Assembly (NCBI RefSeq): GCF_910592395.1
Contig: NC_088309.1
Span: forward strand, 10,852,501 to 10,916,500
DNA: 64,000 nucleotides
Source: Lineus longissimus
Lineage: Eukaryota; Nemertea; Pilidiophora; Heteronemertea; Lineidae
Direction of reading: 5' to 3'
Shown: in pieces, positions 27,501-42,500 of the stretch
How positions within the stretch are numbered: the first letter of the stretch is position 1
How the letters are laid out: every line of letters starts with the position of its first letter
The notes under the pieces: model-generated
The model's input: only the letters and a program-made list of their open reading frames with translations
Databases searched by the model: none
Told to the model about the DNA's origin: nothing
Made by a program: the position numbers and the translations under genes

Positions 27501-30500
27501 GGTGATAGTTGCAGTGATCCCAATAAATCCAGACACAGCGGTCCGGTACCTTAGTAAAAGCCGGTATTGTTCACTCGAGAGGGCCGGTACGTTAGGAACT
27601 AAAAGGGTGACGCTTGTCTTGACCTTAAAGAAGAGGAGACATGTTGATTAATGCACTGACACTAGAATACATTGGTAAATGCACAGTTTTGAGTAACATC
27701 AACATCTTCTCCCCTAATCTTCTCAATTACCAAATCTACTGCTTTTGATAAAATTGCGATATAAACTATCCGTACGGAGCATGTCAAAAATTATACTGAA
27801 GCCAACAAAGCGAACACTATTCGTTTCACCCTGGACCCTCACCCCCTAGAAAGACGAGCAAGACCGTCTTCTTTTTATGGGTTGATGTAAAAAATAAAAG
27901 AGACCAACAAATGATGCCATTTCTGTCAACCCCCTTCCCCAGACGACTGGTGTGCGTTTTTTGTCTTCAACATGATTTTAACATGCTCCTATACTATGGT
28001 TATCTTCCGTCCTTGAACGAAAAATCCTGGAAATTGTTCTTTGCTTTATATCAACACAGTTATGTAATAACTGATACATAAGGAATATAGATGGCATGAT
28101 AAGCATTTATGGAAAATTAATGTAACTGATTTCGATCGACAATGAAACGTATCTGTGCAAGTCTGTCGAGTCCAATTTTTACCGCACCTACCCCAGTTTG
28201 AGTGCTGATGTAGCCAGGTCCCATGAATCCATTTAAGGTGTCATCGTGTAGAATATCATGATCGGATACTGCAGTTTCAAACTCTCCGGCGATGAAATAG
28301 GCGGTCACCGAATAAAACCCATCAACAGATCTGAAAAGGATGATCGTGAGTATGAAAAAAAGTGTCCTGCAGCACGTTGAAAATGGTATTCTCACTTGTA
28401 AACACACATTTGGAAGCCTCGCATTGTGCTTGCCATTAAATAAGCCATGAATGAGAGAGTTCAGCGATATCAATTTAAATAGTTCTTCAAATGATTGCCA
28501 AAAAACAAACAGCGGATTTAGTTTCTAAGATTTTTAGTATCATCTTATTTCCTCCACAACAGATTAAGTGATTGGCAGAAAAAATCATTTTTTGGGTCGT
28601 GCACAACAGTGCAGGTATAAATTTCTTATAAAAAAGCAAGAAGGGTGTTGAGAAGAAGGTCGGCTTACCTGTCACACATTCGTCCTGTTAAATCACTGCG
28701 ACATGTGCATTGTCCTGATGTCTTGTCACAGATGGGTGATGTTGAGCCGCCTACGTCACAGTCACACGAACTGCATCCTAAAGGTGTGGTATATACAAAT
28801 GCATTATCGCGAAGAAAAAAAAACCCAGTAGCAATTACAGGTGCCTTGGTTTAACAATACCATGCAAAGTCATTTAGTCCAGGATATAGTATTTTGAACT
28901 AGACTTCATTGTGCCTATGCCAGGCTTAGCATCGATCCAGTTTATCTGATAAAATTATGAAGGTTGTAATGGGCATCTCTCCCTGGCCGAAGATGAAGCT
29001 GCCACACGAATAACATGGCACGAAAAAACCCGTCACCAGTATTAAATGCGAAGAAGAAAACCAAAATGAGAACAACAATCTCGCTCAAAGCATTCTCCCG
29101 CTGCATGTTTATTGCAAGAAGAGATTTTCTGAAAAACAGAGATGATGGAGATTGGCACTTACCATCTGTGTTTGAGTCAGTAAGATTGTAGAACTGGTCC
29201 CGACATTCGTTGCACTGCCTGTGGATGACATTCGCTTTACATGGACACTGACCCATGATGTCTCCTGAACACACGTTACTGCTGTTGATCGTACCAGGAA
29301 CATTACAGAGGCAGTCTGAAACAAGAATATTGAATTGAATCAATATTTGGGCATTCAACTTATACATGTCATGTTAACGTAAGTAGGAAACACAAGTCAG
29401 GACCCCTCACGGAGACACAGGTGACAAGCGCTGATGTTAAGTTCGAAAGACCTTTTCGTTGAGAAATGCATTGTACCTTGACAGCCATTTGAATTCTTCA
29501 TTGTCAAGTTGAAATATTCTGGTTTGCACTGGTCACATTTCGGCCCGGCTACGTTGGTTTTGCAGAGACAATCCCCTGGGATCTGAAACATAAAAAGCAG
29601 ACAATGCCATTGGGAAAATACTATTGCCTCTTCCAGCAAGGGCAACCGCAGAAATCGTAGTTGACTTCCTTGACCAAAGACTAGGCCTGTCATACAACTG
29701 GCACCATACCGTATTGGCACAGAACAAATACAATCAAGCTTGAATGCAGAAGAAGAAAGCAAAAATGAAAAAAAACAAGCTAAATATCGAATAGATACAA
29801 TATTTACGCCTACCTTTCCGAAAGGCATAATGCCATCATCATTCATGATGCAATCTCCAAAACGCCCAGTCTCCAGGTTCATGACAATACCGTCATCAAA
29901 GCAGCCGCAAGGGATACAGGCATCCCCTGCTCCCTGGGAGCGGCCAAGAGGGCGGTAGAAGAAATCAACACATTTCTCACAGTTGATGCCTAAAAGCAAA
30001 GAATACAATGTACGTGTACGTTATAAAGTATAAAAGAGCGATCTGGTGTACGTCATTTACCTGGTGTACATGTATATCGTCGAAAATGCCAAAACCTGAC
30101 GGATGATGTAAATATTGGCTCTCTGCTGGCAAGAAGTAATCTAAGTTACATCTTAAGTTTTGACAAATTACTCCAAGGGAACATTAAGGATTTAAGCATT
30201 GGTATCATCAAAATTGCTACACCGTATTGATAAAGACTGATAAAACACTAAGCGTGACCGTGTTTTATCAATTTTTATCAATATATTGGTATCAACCCGT
30301 TTTTAGTGGTTTCCTTTTCATTGAATATTGAATTCTGACTATTTTTAGTTCATTAGAAGGACTGTGAAATGCATGGTTTAATAACGCAGACCAGTAGTTA
30401 TGATAAGAGTGCAATTGCTGCAGATTGCTACGACACCCAAAACGTACACGACTTAATAATAAAACAGAATTAGTTATAAATACCGGTCGTGTTGTGATCG

Positions 30501-33500
30501 CAGTTTTGGCAGACACCACCGCCATTTTTCTTTCCCTCCAAGTTGAGGCTGAGACCAAGGTCGGCCACTGATTGGTTGAAATAGCAGGCATCGGTGTGGT
30601 TGAAGCAGTTGCAGCCTGGAAAAGAGAGCAGATGTATACGAAGGTGACATTTGGGAAACAGATGTCACGTTACGTTTATATGCCCTTGCCAATTTTGGCC
30701 TCATATCGAAACCCATGCACGCTGTTTCGAGGGGGTCGATGTTATCAAGATTTGCCCTAAATAACCTTTTGATGAGACAGGAGATCAATGGAAATTTAGG
30801 CTGAGGAGCGAAGAAGCTTTGTATAAAGACAATAGGTTGTGTGTTGGGCTGGGCCTGAATTCTTTTGATTGTGAGGCAAGGGGCTATATAACGTTATGTA
30901 GAAAAGCCAAGCTGATGATTGGTGTTAACCAGAAAGAACCAGGATGGCATTGACGATGACCCTCGTTTCTCAGGGTTTAATTAAGGCGTGATCATCTTGA
31001 TCTACAGGGGGCTTCAGGGCGAGTAGAAATTTCACTAATAGGCCTACGGCCGTATCCCGCTCTATAAAAATGACCACTTTGTATCGAAAGATTTGAATAA
31101 TTCATTCACCTTCGCAGGTTGCTCCGTATTTGAACTTCTTCTGATTGAAGGCAGGCAAGCACTGATCGCATTGCCTTCCTTGGGTGTTGTCGCCACAAAC
31201 ACACTCAAAGTTGCCTGTGATGTTACTGTAGTCACAGGCATCGGCGTGGCCGTTACAGATACACTCGGCATGCACCTCCAAGTTACGAACTGTGTAATGT
31301 TGCTGCAAAAATTCAAACCAATAGGGTGAAGACTTATTTATGGTGACATGAATTACATACGGGCGAATTAAAAGACAGTTACCATTCTTCTATAGTAAAC
31401 GCTAAATATTTGGTTCTTGTTTTGTTTTCCAGAAAAAAATTGTAGTTTAAGGCTAGTCGAAATATAGGGACTTGCCAAAGAACTCAGGATACAAATGTAT
31501 TCATTTTCATAAAATGTATTTAAGAAAACCTATTCTAGTATGCGTATGTACATATGCGCGTGCATGAAATATAGTGCTGATCCCAAAAGCAATGAACCCA
31601 CTTTTCATTCCTTGACCGCTTAAGCAGTCCTTATGTGGACCAATTCCAGAGTGGTTTATATTCTTGTAACCACCCATAGTTTCTCTTTGAGCGGCATGCA
31701 AACATTGAACGGTCAAATGCATTAATCAATCGTTTTGTAGGCACAGCCCACATGTCGATCCCTTCCAAGTTAAACATGGGACAAACTGCGATAAACATGA
31801 GGCAAATGAATAACTTAGCATGCGTTATTTATTCACAGAAGCATGCGTTATTCATCTATCAAACATTGTTATATTTCTGATGTCGAATGTTTTATACACC
31901 CAGAAAATCGAACAGAACACAGAACAATCAAGAAGCATTCCATAGAGAAACACTGCCCAACTGCCAAACAAACTGTGCCCGATGCTGTGACTGTTGTTTA
32001 GCCTGTCGTATAGTGCAAACTGAAGACTATTTTTTTAATGAACTTATTGGAAAAACTTATTCCAGGCGGACAGATATGGATATCATACTGTTACAGTCGG
32101 ACACGTTCTTTCACGTGGACTTGCACGCTAGTTTATAATCATAGAGATTAAGAGTCCACAATACTTAGCGAAATTACCTTTACAATAACTCATTTGGTGA
32201 CATTTCCCTCCATCGTTTTATGAAGAAACGGCTCACATAACTTCGAATTGCTATCTTGAACAGTAAACTTATTAAGTCCTTTGGTACACACAACTGATAT
32301 CTCGCTTAGATAATAAAATCTCAATGCGTAGGTCGAACTGCTTCCATCAAGAAAAGGCATATTTTGCAATTTATGGCAACACGCCCACCGACCGTTCAAA
32401 GCGAGCTCTTCGCGGCTGTGCCGTGGTAACATTCTGCGTAACTATGAAATTGCCCATGCCAACAACAAATCGTCTCCAAAACGTCTCCAAGTTATTAAAA
32501 GCGCTGATCTAGTGATCTAGTCATCATGTACATGTAGCAATTAACACACTTTCTGAAAAATGGAAATACATGTATGCCCAGAAAGGAGTAACCGAGGAAT
32601 ACTTACAAACTTATCACCAGTGATGCCCAAAGTTAGGTCCATTTGGTAGAATTTAAACCTCAAATACCGAGACATCGTCCAGCCCTGAAATTTGATTGCA
32701 GCGGAATAAGAGATTTTTTGTGGGGTTATCCTGTACACAATCAGTGATATTCTACTGTAAATAAGTATAAAGGATCTCTGATTCATTAAGGCAGTTGCTT
32801 GATTAACTGTCAAAGAAGATGTAATGGAGTTCATATACTTACAGCCAAGTATCCTGGAACGGATGACAAATCGGTTCTTATCTGAAATAAGAATGCCAAT
32901 ATATATCAGACGTTTTTATGTAAAAAGCTCCATTTAGACACAGAATATGAAACGGGGTACACAATTTATGGGGTAAGATTTTTTTAAATATTCAGATATA
33001 TACGTACCTGGTAAACATGCTTGACTTGTTTTCACTGATTGCGACATAATGATGAATCGGGATGCAAACTATGCTAGGAATTTTTCATCGATTTGTCCAT
33101 AATATGGACAAATAAAATCATCAAGCAGGCTTTGATTAGAATTTTTCTCACCGATTCATAGTTGGTCTCCTTTGGTGCACCGTAACTCCTGCAGATGATA
33201 GAATCAACTTTAGATGGTAAATTCTCGTATGTCGAGCTGCAGTCAGCCTGGTCAGACTCTCGGATTACCCAGGGTATGTAGTTAATGCCATCATCTGATC
33301 TCTCAATTGAAAATCTCTTCGGCCGTTTTGAGTCGCCGAATTGCAGGAGGATTTCGTCTATTTCATATCTCTACAAAAAAATTTTTTTGGGAGTTATTTT
33401 ATTATCCAATATTCAATGTATGGTACTTTTTATCTCAATAGGCCGACATGTGTATACATGTTTTAAAATCACAAGAGGGAGTCATGTTGTTTTAATCTAC

Positions 33501-36500
33501 ATGTGCATCACATAAAATAAAAAAAACTACGATGTATTTCTACTCCTTAGCCATTGATCTGTTTGCTAAAATTGCATAAAAGTGATTAGTGGAATAACAT
33601 TGTATTCCGAACCCTTTTTCAAAATGGCCATTCAAACCATAAAATCAGCTACCATCTTTCTTTGTTGAAGGGACAACTTTGGCATGAGACAGGCTGTTTT
33701 TCATGCAAAATAGCTTCAAGTAGGACCGTGACTTCTCAAGGAGCCGAGAAAATTATTGACACACCATCAAACTGCAAAAAAGATCTCACCAAAACGGAAT
33801 GTAACTGTACCTTTGCCTAAAAATCTAAGATTTGCAAATCATGTCAAACCCGTCTCACATTACACGCTCAATTCATTATTAGTGATGAGCATTTAGTTTG
33901 TAACTACAGTGATGAGCAGGCGGATAGATTCAAATTACAATGTACATATCACCTTCCTGGCCACCTAAATCCCACACCGAAATTGCCCCTTCAAGTCACG
34001 TGCACGGAGCTATATAGATACAATTGCCGTGTGCATGGGCATTTCCGACTACAAAAGAATCGACTCGAATCTTAATTCAAATCAGGCATTGCTGACATCA
34101 TTGGCGCCAAAGACTATTTCTTTTGACCCTGTTAACCCTGCTTCTAAAATTTTTTTGGGAAAGCCATTCAAACATTTAAATCAAATGCAAGCATTATCTA
34201 TAATATCACCGAGCTATATAAATACGATATATCAAGAAAACTCTGTCGCAATATTAAATTATAAGACTATCTGGGACTATTTGAACCCAATTACTCTTCC
34301 GCCAGCGTGACCTCGTCACAATCATGGCGCTTTTTCAATATGGCGACGAATTGAACGAGCTAAATCCCTGTCTATCATACCCCTTACAGTATAGCCTTGA
34401 TGGCCTTGGCGGTTAGACTGTTGCACAATGGATTGGATGGTCACGGGTTCGAACCCCAGGGAATCTTTTTTTCGTGTTTTTTTTAAACATTTTCTTATTA
34501 TTATTCATTCATGTACGTTTATCAGGCGCGGATCCAATCGGGTGCACCAGACGCACGGCTCCCAATTAATGTAAACTTTTTTTAATTGACCGCTCATGAA
34601 ATTTTGGAACACACCTGTCCAGGAATTTTGATAAGAAATGCAGTGCACGCTCCCTCTTCTTCCAGTTCCTAGATTCGCCGGCCCTCTTTTACCATCATCT
34701 TATACCATTGTGAATATTATCATGAAGAAAACCCCTTCACCCGAACTTTTCAAGCTGAAGTACACACTGATTCCAGGTGTTCGAGCACTCCAGAGATTGG
34801 TTTGAGTTGTCGGCGGCTTGAATTCCCGAGGGTACATTGAGGCCAACAGCTATTTTGGTTGACCTCGATTCCAAACCCTTTTTCAAAATGGCCATTCAAA
34901 CCATAAAATCAGCTACCATCTTTCTTTGTTGAAGGGACAACTTTGGCATGAGACAGGCTGTTTTTCATGCAAAATAGCTTCAAGTAGGACCGTGAATTCT
35001 CAAGGAGCCGAGAAAATTATTGACATACCATCAAACTGCAAAAAAGATCTCACCAAAACGGAATGTAACTGTACGTTTGCCTAAAAATCTAAGATTTGCA
35101 AGTCATGTCAAACCCGTCTCACATTACACGCTCAATTCATTATTAGTGATGAGCATTTAGTTTGTAACTACAGTGATGAGCAGGCGGATAGATTCAAATT
35201 ACAATGTACATATCACCTTCCTGGCCACCTAAATCCCACACCGAAATTGTCCCTTCAAGTCACGTGCACGGAGCTATATAGATACGATTGCCGTGTGCAT
35301 TGGCATTTCCGACTACAAAAGAATCGACTCGAATCTTAATTCAAATCCGGCATTGCTGACATCATTGGCGCCAAAGACTATTTCTTTTGACCCTGTTCAC
35401 CCCGCTTCTAAAATTTTTTTCAGAAAGCCATTCAAACATTTAAATCAACTGCGAGCATTATCTATAATATCACCGAGCTATATAAATACGATATATCAAG
35501 AAAACTCTGTCGCAATATTGAATTATACGATTATCTGGGACTATTTGAACCCAATTACTCTTCCGCCAGCGTGACCTCGTCACAATCATGGCGCTTTTTC
35601 AATATGGCGACGAATTGAACGAGGTAAATCCCTGTATATCATACCCCTTACAGTATAGCCTTGATGGCCGCGGCGGTTAGACTGTTGCACAACGGATTGG
35701 ATGGTCACGGGTTCGAACCCCGGCGAATCTTCCTTTCGTGTTTTTTTTAAACATTTTATCATTATTATTAATTCATGTACGTTTATCAGGCGCGGATCCA
35801 AGCGGGTGCACCAGACGCACGGCTCCCAATTAATGTAAACATTTTTTAATTGACCGCTCATGAAATTTTGGAACACACCTGTCCAGGAATTTTGATGAGA
35901 AATGCAGTGCACGCTCCCTCTTCTTCCAGTTCCTAGATTCGCCGGCCCTCTTTTACCATCATCTTATACCATTGTGAATATTATCATGAAGAAAACCCCT
36001 TCACCCGAACTTTTCAAGCTGAAGTACACACTGATTCCAGGTGTTCGAGCACTCCAGAGATTGGTTTGAGTAGTCGGCGGCTTGAATTCCCGAGGGTACA
36101 TTGAGGCCAACAGCTATTTTGGTTGACCTCGATTCCAAACCCTTTTTCAAAATGGCCATTCAAACAATAAAATCAGCTACCATCTTTCTTTGTTGAAGGG
36201 ACAACTTTGGCATGAGACAGGCTGTTTTTCATGCAAAATAGCTTCAAGTAGGACCGTGACTTCTCAAGGAGCCGAGAAAATTATTGACATACCATCAAAC
36301 TGCAAAAAAGATCTCACCAAAACGGAATGTAACTGCACGTTTGCCTAAAAATCTAAGATTTGCAAGTCATGTCAAACCCGTCTCACATTACACGCTCAAT
36401 TCATTATTAGTGATGAGCATTTAGTTTGTAACTACAGTGATGAGCAGGCGGATATATTCAAATTACAATGTACATATCACCTTCCTGGCCACCTAAATCC

Positions 36501-39500
36501 CACACCGAAATTGTCCCTTCAAGTCACGTGCACGGAGCTATATAGATACAATTGCCGTGTGCATGGGCATTTCCGACTCCAAAAGAATCGACTCGAATCT
36601 TAATTCAAATCCGGCATTGCTGACATCATTGGCGCTAAAGACTATTTCTTTTGACCCTGTTGACCCTGCTTCTAAAATTTTTTTGGGAAAGCCATTCAAA
36701 CATTTAAATCAACTGCGAGCATTATCTATAATATCACCGAGCTATATAAATACGATATATCAAGAAAACTCTGTCGCAATATTGAATTATACGATTATCT
36801 GGGACTATTTGTACCCAATTACTCTTCCACCAGCGTGACCTCGTCACAATCATGGCGCTTTTTCAATATGGCGACGAATTGAACGAGGTAAATCCCTGTC
36901 TATCATAACCCTTACAGTATAGCCTTGATGGCCTCGGCGGTTAGACTGTTGCACAATGGATTGGATGGTCACGGATTCGAACCCCAGGCGAATCTTTTTT
37001 TCGTGTTTTTTTTAAACATTTTCTTCTTATTATTCATTCATGTACGTTTATCAGGCGCGGATCCAAGCGGGTGCACCAGACGCACGGCTCCCAATTAATG
37101 TAAACTTTTTTTAATTGACCGCTCATGAAATTTCGGAACACACCTGTCCAGGAATTTTGATGAGAAATGCAGTGCACGCTCCCTCTTCTTCAATTTCCTA
37201 GATTCGCCGGCCCTCTTTTACCATCATCTTATACCATTGTGAATATTATCATGAAGAAAACCCCTTCACCCGAACTTTTCAAGCTGAAGTACACACTGAT
37301 TCCAGGTGTTCGAGCACTCCAGAGATTGGTTTGAGTTGTCGGCGGCTTGAATTCCCGAGGGTACATTGAGGCCAACAGCTAGTTTGGTTGACCTCGATTC
37401 CAAACCCTTTTTCAAAATGGCCATTCAAACCATAAAATCAGCTACCATCTTTCTTTGTTGAAGGGACAACTTTGGCATGAGACAGGCTGTTTTTCATGCA
37501 AAATAGCTTCAAGTAGGACCGTGACTTCTCAAGGAGCCGAGAAAATTATTGACATACCATCAAACTGCAAAAAAGATCACACCAAAACGGAATGTAACTG
37601 TACGTTTGCCTAAAAATCTAAGATTTGCAAGTCATGTCAAACCCGTCTCACATTACACGCTCAATTCATTATTAGTGATGAGCATTTAGTTTGTAACTAC
37701 AGTGATGAGCAGGCGGATAGATTCAAATTACAATGTACATATCACCTTCCTGGCCACCTAAATCCCACACCGAAATTGTCCCTTCAAGTCACGTGCACGG
37801 AGCTGTATAGATACGATTGCCGTGTGCATGGGCATTTTCGATTCCAAAAGAATCGACTCGAATCTTAATTCAAATCCGGCATTGCTGACATCATTGGCGC
37901 CAAAGACTATTTCTTTTGACCCTGTTGACCCCGCTTCTAAATTTTTTTTGAGAAAGCCATTCAAACATTTAAATGAACTGCGAGCATTATCTATAATATC
38001 ACCGAGCTATATAAATACGATATATCAAGAAAACTCTGTCGCAATATTGAATTATACGATTATCTGGGACTATTTGAACCCAATTACTCTTCCGCCAGCG
38101 TGACCTCGTCACAATCATGGCGCTTTTTCAATATGGCGACGAATTGAACGAGGTAAATCCCTGTCTATCATATATTACAGTATAGTCTTGATGGCCTCGG
38201 CGGTTAGACTGTTGCACAACGGATTGGATGGTCACGGGTTCGAACCCCGGCGAATCTTTTTTTCGTGTTTTTTTTATAATATTTTCTTCTTATTATTCAT
38301 TCATGTACGTTTATCAGGCGCGGATCCAAGCGGGTGCACCAGACGCACGGCTCCCAATTAATGTAAACATTTTTTAATTGACCGCTCATGAAATTTTGGA
38401 ACACACCTGTCCAGGAATTTTGATGAGAAATGCAGTGCACACTCCCTCTTCTCTCAGTTCCTTGATTCGCCGGCCCTCTTATACCATCATCTTATACCAT
38501 TGTGAATATTATCATGAAGAAAACCCCTTCACCCGAACTTTTCAAGCTGAAGTACACACTGATTCCAGGTGTTCGAGCACTCCAGAGATTGGTTTGAGTA
38601 GTCGGCGGCTTGAATTCCCGAGGGTACATTGAGGCCAACAGCTATTTTGGTTGACCTCGATTCCAAACCCTTTTTCAAAATGGCCATTCAAACCATAAAA
38701 TCAGCTACCATCTTTCTTTGTTGAAGGGACAACTTTGGCATGAGACAGGCTGTTTTTCATGTAAAATAGCTTCAAGTAGGACCGTGACTTCTCAAGGGGC
38801 CGAGAAAATTATTGACATACCATCAAACTGCCAAAAAGATCTCACCAAAACGGAATGTAACTGTACGTTTGCCTAAAAATCTAAGATTTACAAGTCATTT
38901 CAAACTCGTCTCACATTACACGCTCAATTCATTATTAGTGATGAGCATTTAGTTTGTAACTACAGTGATGAGCAGGCGGATAGATTCAAATTACAATGTA
39001 CATATCACCTTCCGGCCTGGCCACCTAAATCCAACACCGAAATTGTCCCTTCAAGTCACGTGCACGGATCTGTATAGATACGATTGCCGTGTGCATGGGC
39101 ATTTTCGATTCCAAAAGAATCGACTCGAATCTTAATTCAAATCCGGTGTAATGTTTTTGAGTGTTTCTGTTTTTGAGTGGTTCCCCTCATTGTTTGGGAA
39201 CGCTCAAATATAGATTGACAAGTTTTTCTGTGTATCCCCCCTATTGAAAAGTCGTGGTCTCTCTAGCTGCCTATTGTTTGGAAACACTGACACATGGGAA
39301 ACAACCACAGATGTTACACCGGCATTGCTGACATCATTGGCGCCAAAGACTATTTCTTTTGACCCTGTCGACCCCGCTTCTAAAATTTTTTTGAGAAAGC
39401 CATTCAAACATTTAAATCAACTGCGAGCATTATCTATAATATCACCGAGCTATATAAATACGATATATCAAGAAAACTCTGTCGCAATATTGAATTATAC

Positions 39501-42500
39501 GATTATCTGGGACTATTTGAACCCAATTACTCTTCCGCCAGCGTGACCTCGTCACAATCATGGCGCTTTTTCAATATGGCGACGAATTGAACGAGGTAAA
39601 TCCCTGTCTATCATACCCTTACAGTATAGCCTTGATGGCCTCGGCGGTTAGACTGTTGCACTATGGATTGGATGGTCACGGGTTCGAACCCCAGGGAATC
39701 TTTTTTTCGTGTTTTTTTTAAACATTTTCTTATCATTATTCATTCATGTACCTTTATCAGGCGCGGATCCAAGCGGGTGCACCAGACGCACGGCTCCTAA
39801 TTAATGTAAACTTTTTTTAATTGACAGCTCATGAAATTTTGGAACACACCTGTCCAGGAATTTTGATGAGAAATTTAGTGCACGCTCCCTCTTCTTCAAT
39901 TTCCTAGATTCGCCGGCCCTCTTTATACGATCATCTTATACCATTGTGAATATTATCATGAAGAAAACCCCTTCACCCGAACTTTTCAAGCTGAAGTACA
40001 CACTGATTCCAGGTGTTCGAGCACTCCAGAGATTGGTTTGAGTAGTCGGCGGCTTGAATTCCCGAGGGTACATTGAGGCCAACAGCTATTTTGGTTGACC
40101 TGGATTCCAAACCCTTTTTCAAAATGGCCATTCAAACCATGAAATCGGCTATCATCTTTCTTTGTTGAAGGGACAACTTTGGCATGAGACAGGCTGTTTT
40201 TCATGCAAAATAGCTTCAAGTAGGACCGTGAATTCTCAAGGAGCCGAGAAAATTATTGACATGCCATTAAACTGCAAAAAAGATCTCACCAAAACGGAAT
40301 GTAACTGCACGTTTGCCTAAAAATCTAAGATTTGCAAGTCATGTCAAACCCGTCTCACATTACACGCTCAATTCATTATTAGTGATGAGCATTTAGTTTG
40401 TAACTACAGTGATGAGCAGGCGGATAGATTCATATTACAATTTACATATCACCTTCCTGGCCACCTAAATCCCACAACGAAATTGTCCCTTCAAGTCACG
40501 TGCACGGAGCTATATAGATACGATTGCCGTCTGCATTGGCATTTCCAACTCCAAAAGAATCGACTCGAATCTTAATTCAAATCCGGCATTGCTGACATCA
40601 TTGGCGCCAAAGACTATTTCTTTTGACCCTGTTGACCCCGCTTCTAAAATGTTTTTGAGAAAGCCATTCAAACATTTAAATCAACTGCGAGCATTATCTA
40701 TAATATCACCGAGCTATATAAATACGATATATCAAGAAAACTCTGTCGCAGTATTGAATTATACGATTATCTGGGACTATTTGAACCCAATTACTCTTCC
40801 GCCAGCGTGACCTCGTCACAATCACGGCGCTTTTTCAATATTGCGACGAATTGAACGAGGTAAATCCCTGTCTATCATACCCCTTACAGTATAGCCTTGA
40901 TGGCCTCGGCGGTTAGACTGTTGCACAATGGATTGGACGGTCACGGGTTCGAACCCCAGGCGAATCTTTTTTCCGTGTTTTTTTAAAACATTTTCTTATT
41001 ATTATTCATTCATGTACGTTTATCAGGCGCGGATCCAAGTGGGTGCACCAGACGCACGGCTCCCAATTAATGTAAACTTTTTTTAATTGACCGCTCATGA
41101 AATTTTGGAACACACCTGTCCAGGAACTTTGATGAAAAATTTAGTGCACGCTCCCTCTTCTTCAATTTCCTAGATTCGCCGGCCCTCTTTTACCATCATC
41201 TTATACCATTGTGAATATTATCATGAAGAAAACCCCTTCACCCGAACTTTTCAAGTTGAAGTACACACTGATTCCAGGTGTTCGAGCACTCCAGAGATTG
41301 GTTTGAGTAGTCGGCGGCTTGAATTCCCGAGGGTACATTGAGGCCAACAGCTATTTTGGTTGACCTCGATTCCAAACCCTTTTTCAAAATGGCCATTCAA
41401 ACCATAAAATCAGCTACCATCTTTCTTCGTTGAAGGGACAACTTTGGCATGAGACAGGCTGTTTTTCATGCAAAATAGCTTCAAGTAGGACCGTGACTTC
41501 TCAAGGAGCCGAGAAAATTATTGACATACCATCAAACTGCCAAAAAGATCTCACCAAAACGGAATGTAACTGTACGTTTGCCTAAAAATCTAAGATTTAC
41601 AAGTCATGTCAAACCCGTCTCACATTACACGCTCAATTCATTATTAGTGATGAGCATTTAGTTTGTAACTACAGTGATGAGCAGGCGGATAGATTCAAAT
41701 TACAATGTACATATCACCTTCCTGGCCACCTAAATCCCACACCGAAATTGTCCCTTCAAGTCACGTGCACGGATCTGTATAGATACGATTGCCGTGTGCA
41801 TGGGCATTTTCGATTCCAAAAGAATCGACTCGAATCTTAATTCAAATCCGGTGTAATGTTTTTGAGTGTTTCTGTTTTTGAGTGGTTCCCCTCATTGTTT
41901 GGGAACGCTCAAAAATAGATTGACAAGTTTTTCTGTGTATCCCCCCTATTGAAAAGTCGTGGTCTCTCTAGCTGCCTATTGTTTGGAAACACTGACACAT
42001 GGTAAACAACCACAGATGTTACACCGGCATTGCTGACATCATTGGCACCAAAGACTATTTCTTTTGACCCTGTTGACCCCGCTTCTAAAATTTTTTTGAG
42101 AAAGCCATTCAAACATTTAAATCAACTGCGAGCATTATCTATAATATCACCGAGCTATTTAAATACGATATATCAAGAAAACTCTGTCGCAATATTGAAT
42201 TATACGATTATCTGGGACTATTTGAACCCAATTACTCTTCCGCCAGCGTGACCTCGTCACAATCATGGCGCTTTTTCAATATGGCGACGAATTGAACGAG
42301 GTAAATCCCTGTCTATCATACTCCTTACAGCATAGCCTTGATGGCCTCGGCGGTTAGACTGTTGCACAATGGATTGGCTGGTCACGGGTTCGAACCCCAG
42401 GCGAATCTTTTTTTCGTGTTTTTTTTAAACATTTTCTTCTTATTATTCATTCATGTACGTTTATCAGGCGCGGATCCAAGCGGGTGCACCAGACGCACGG

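Noticed and set aside
34394-34465. Functional tRNA genes, one in each satellite unit
   Set aside because: Acceptor arms do not pair and other stems have mismatches, so these are tRNA-derived sequences only.
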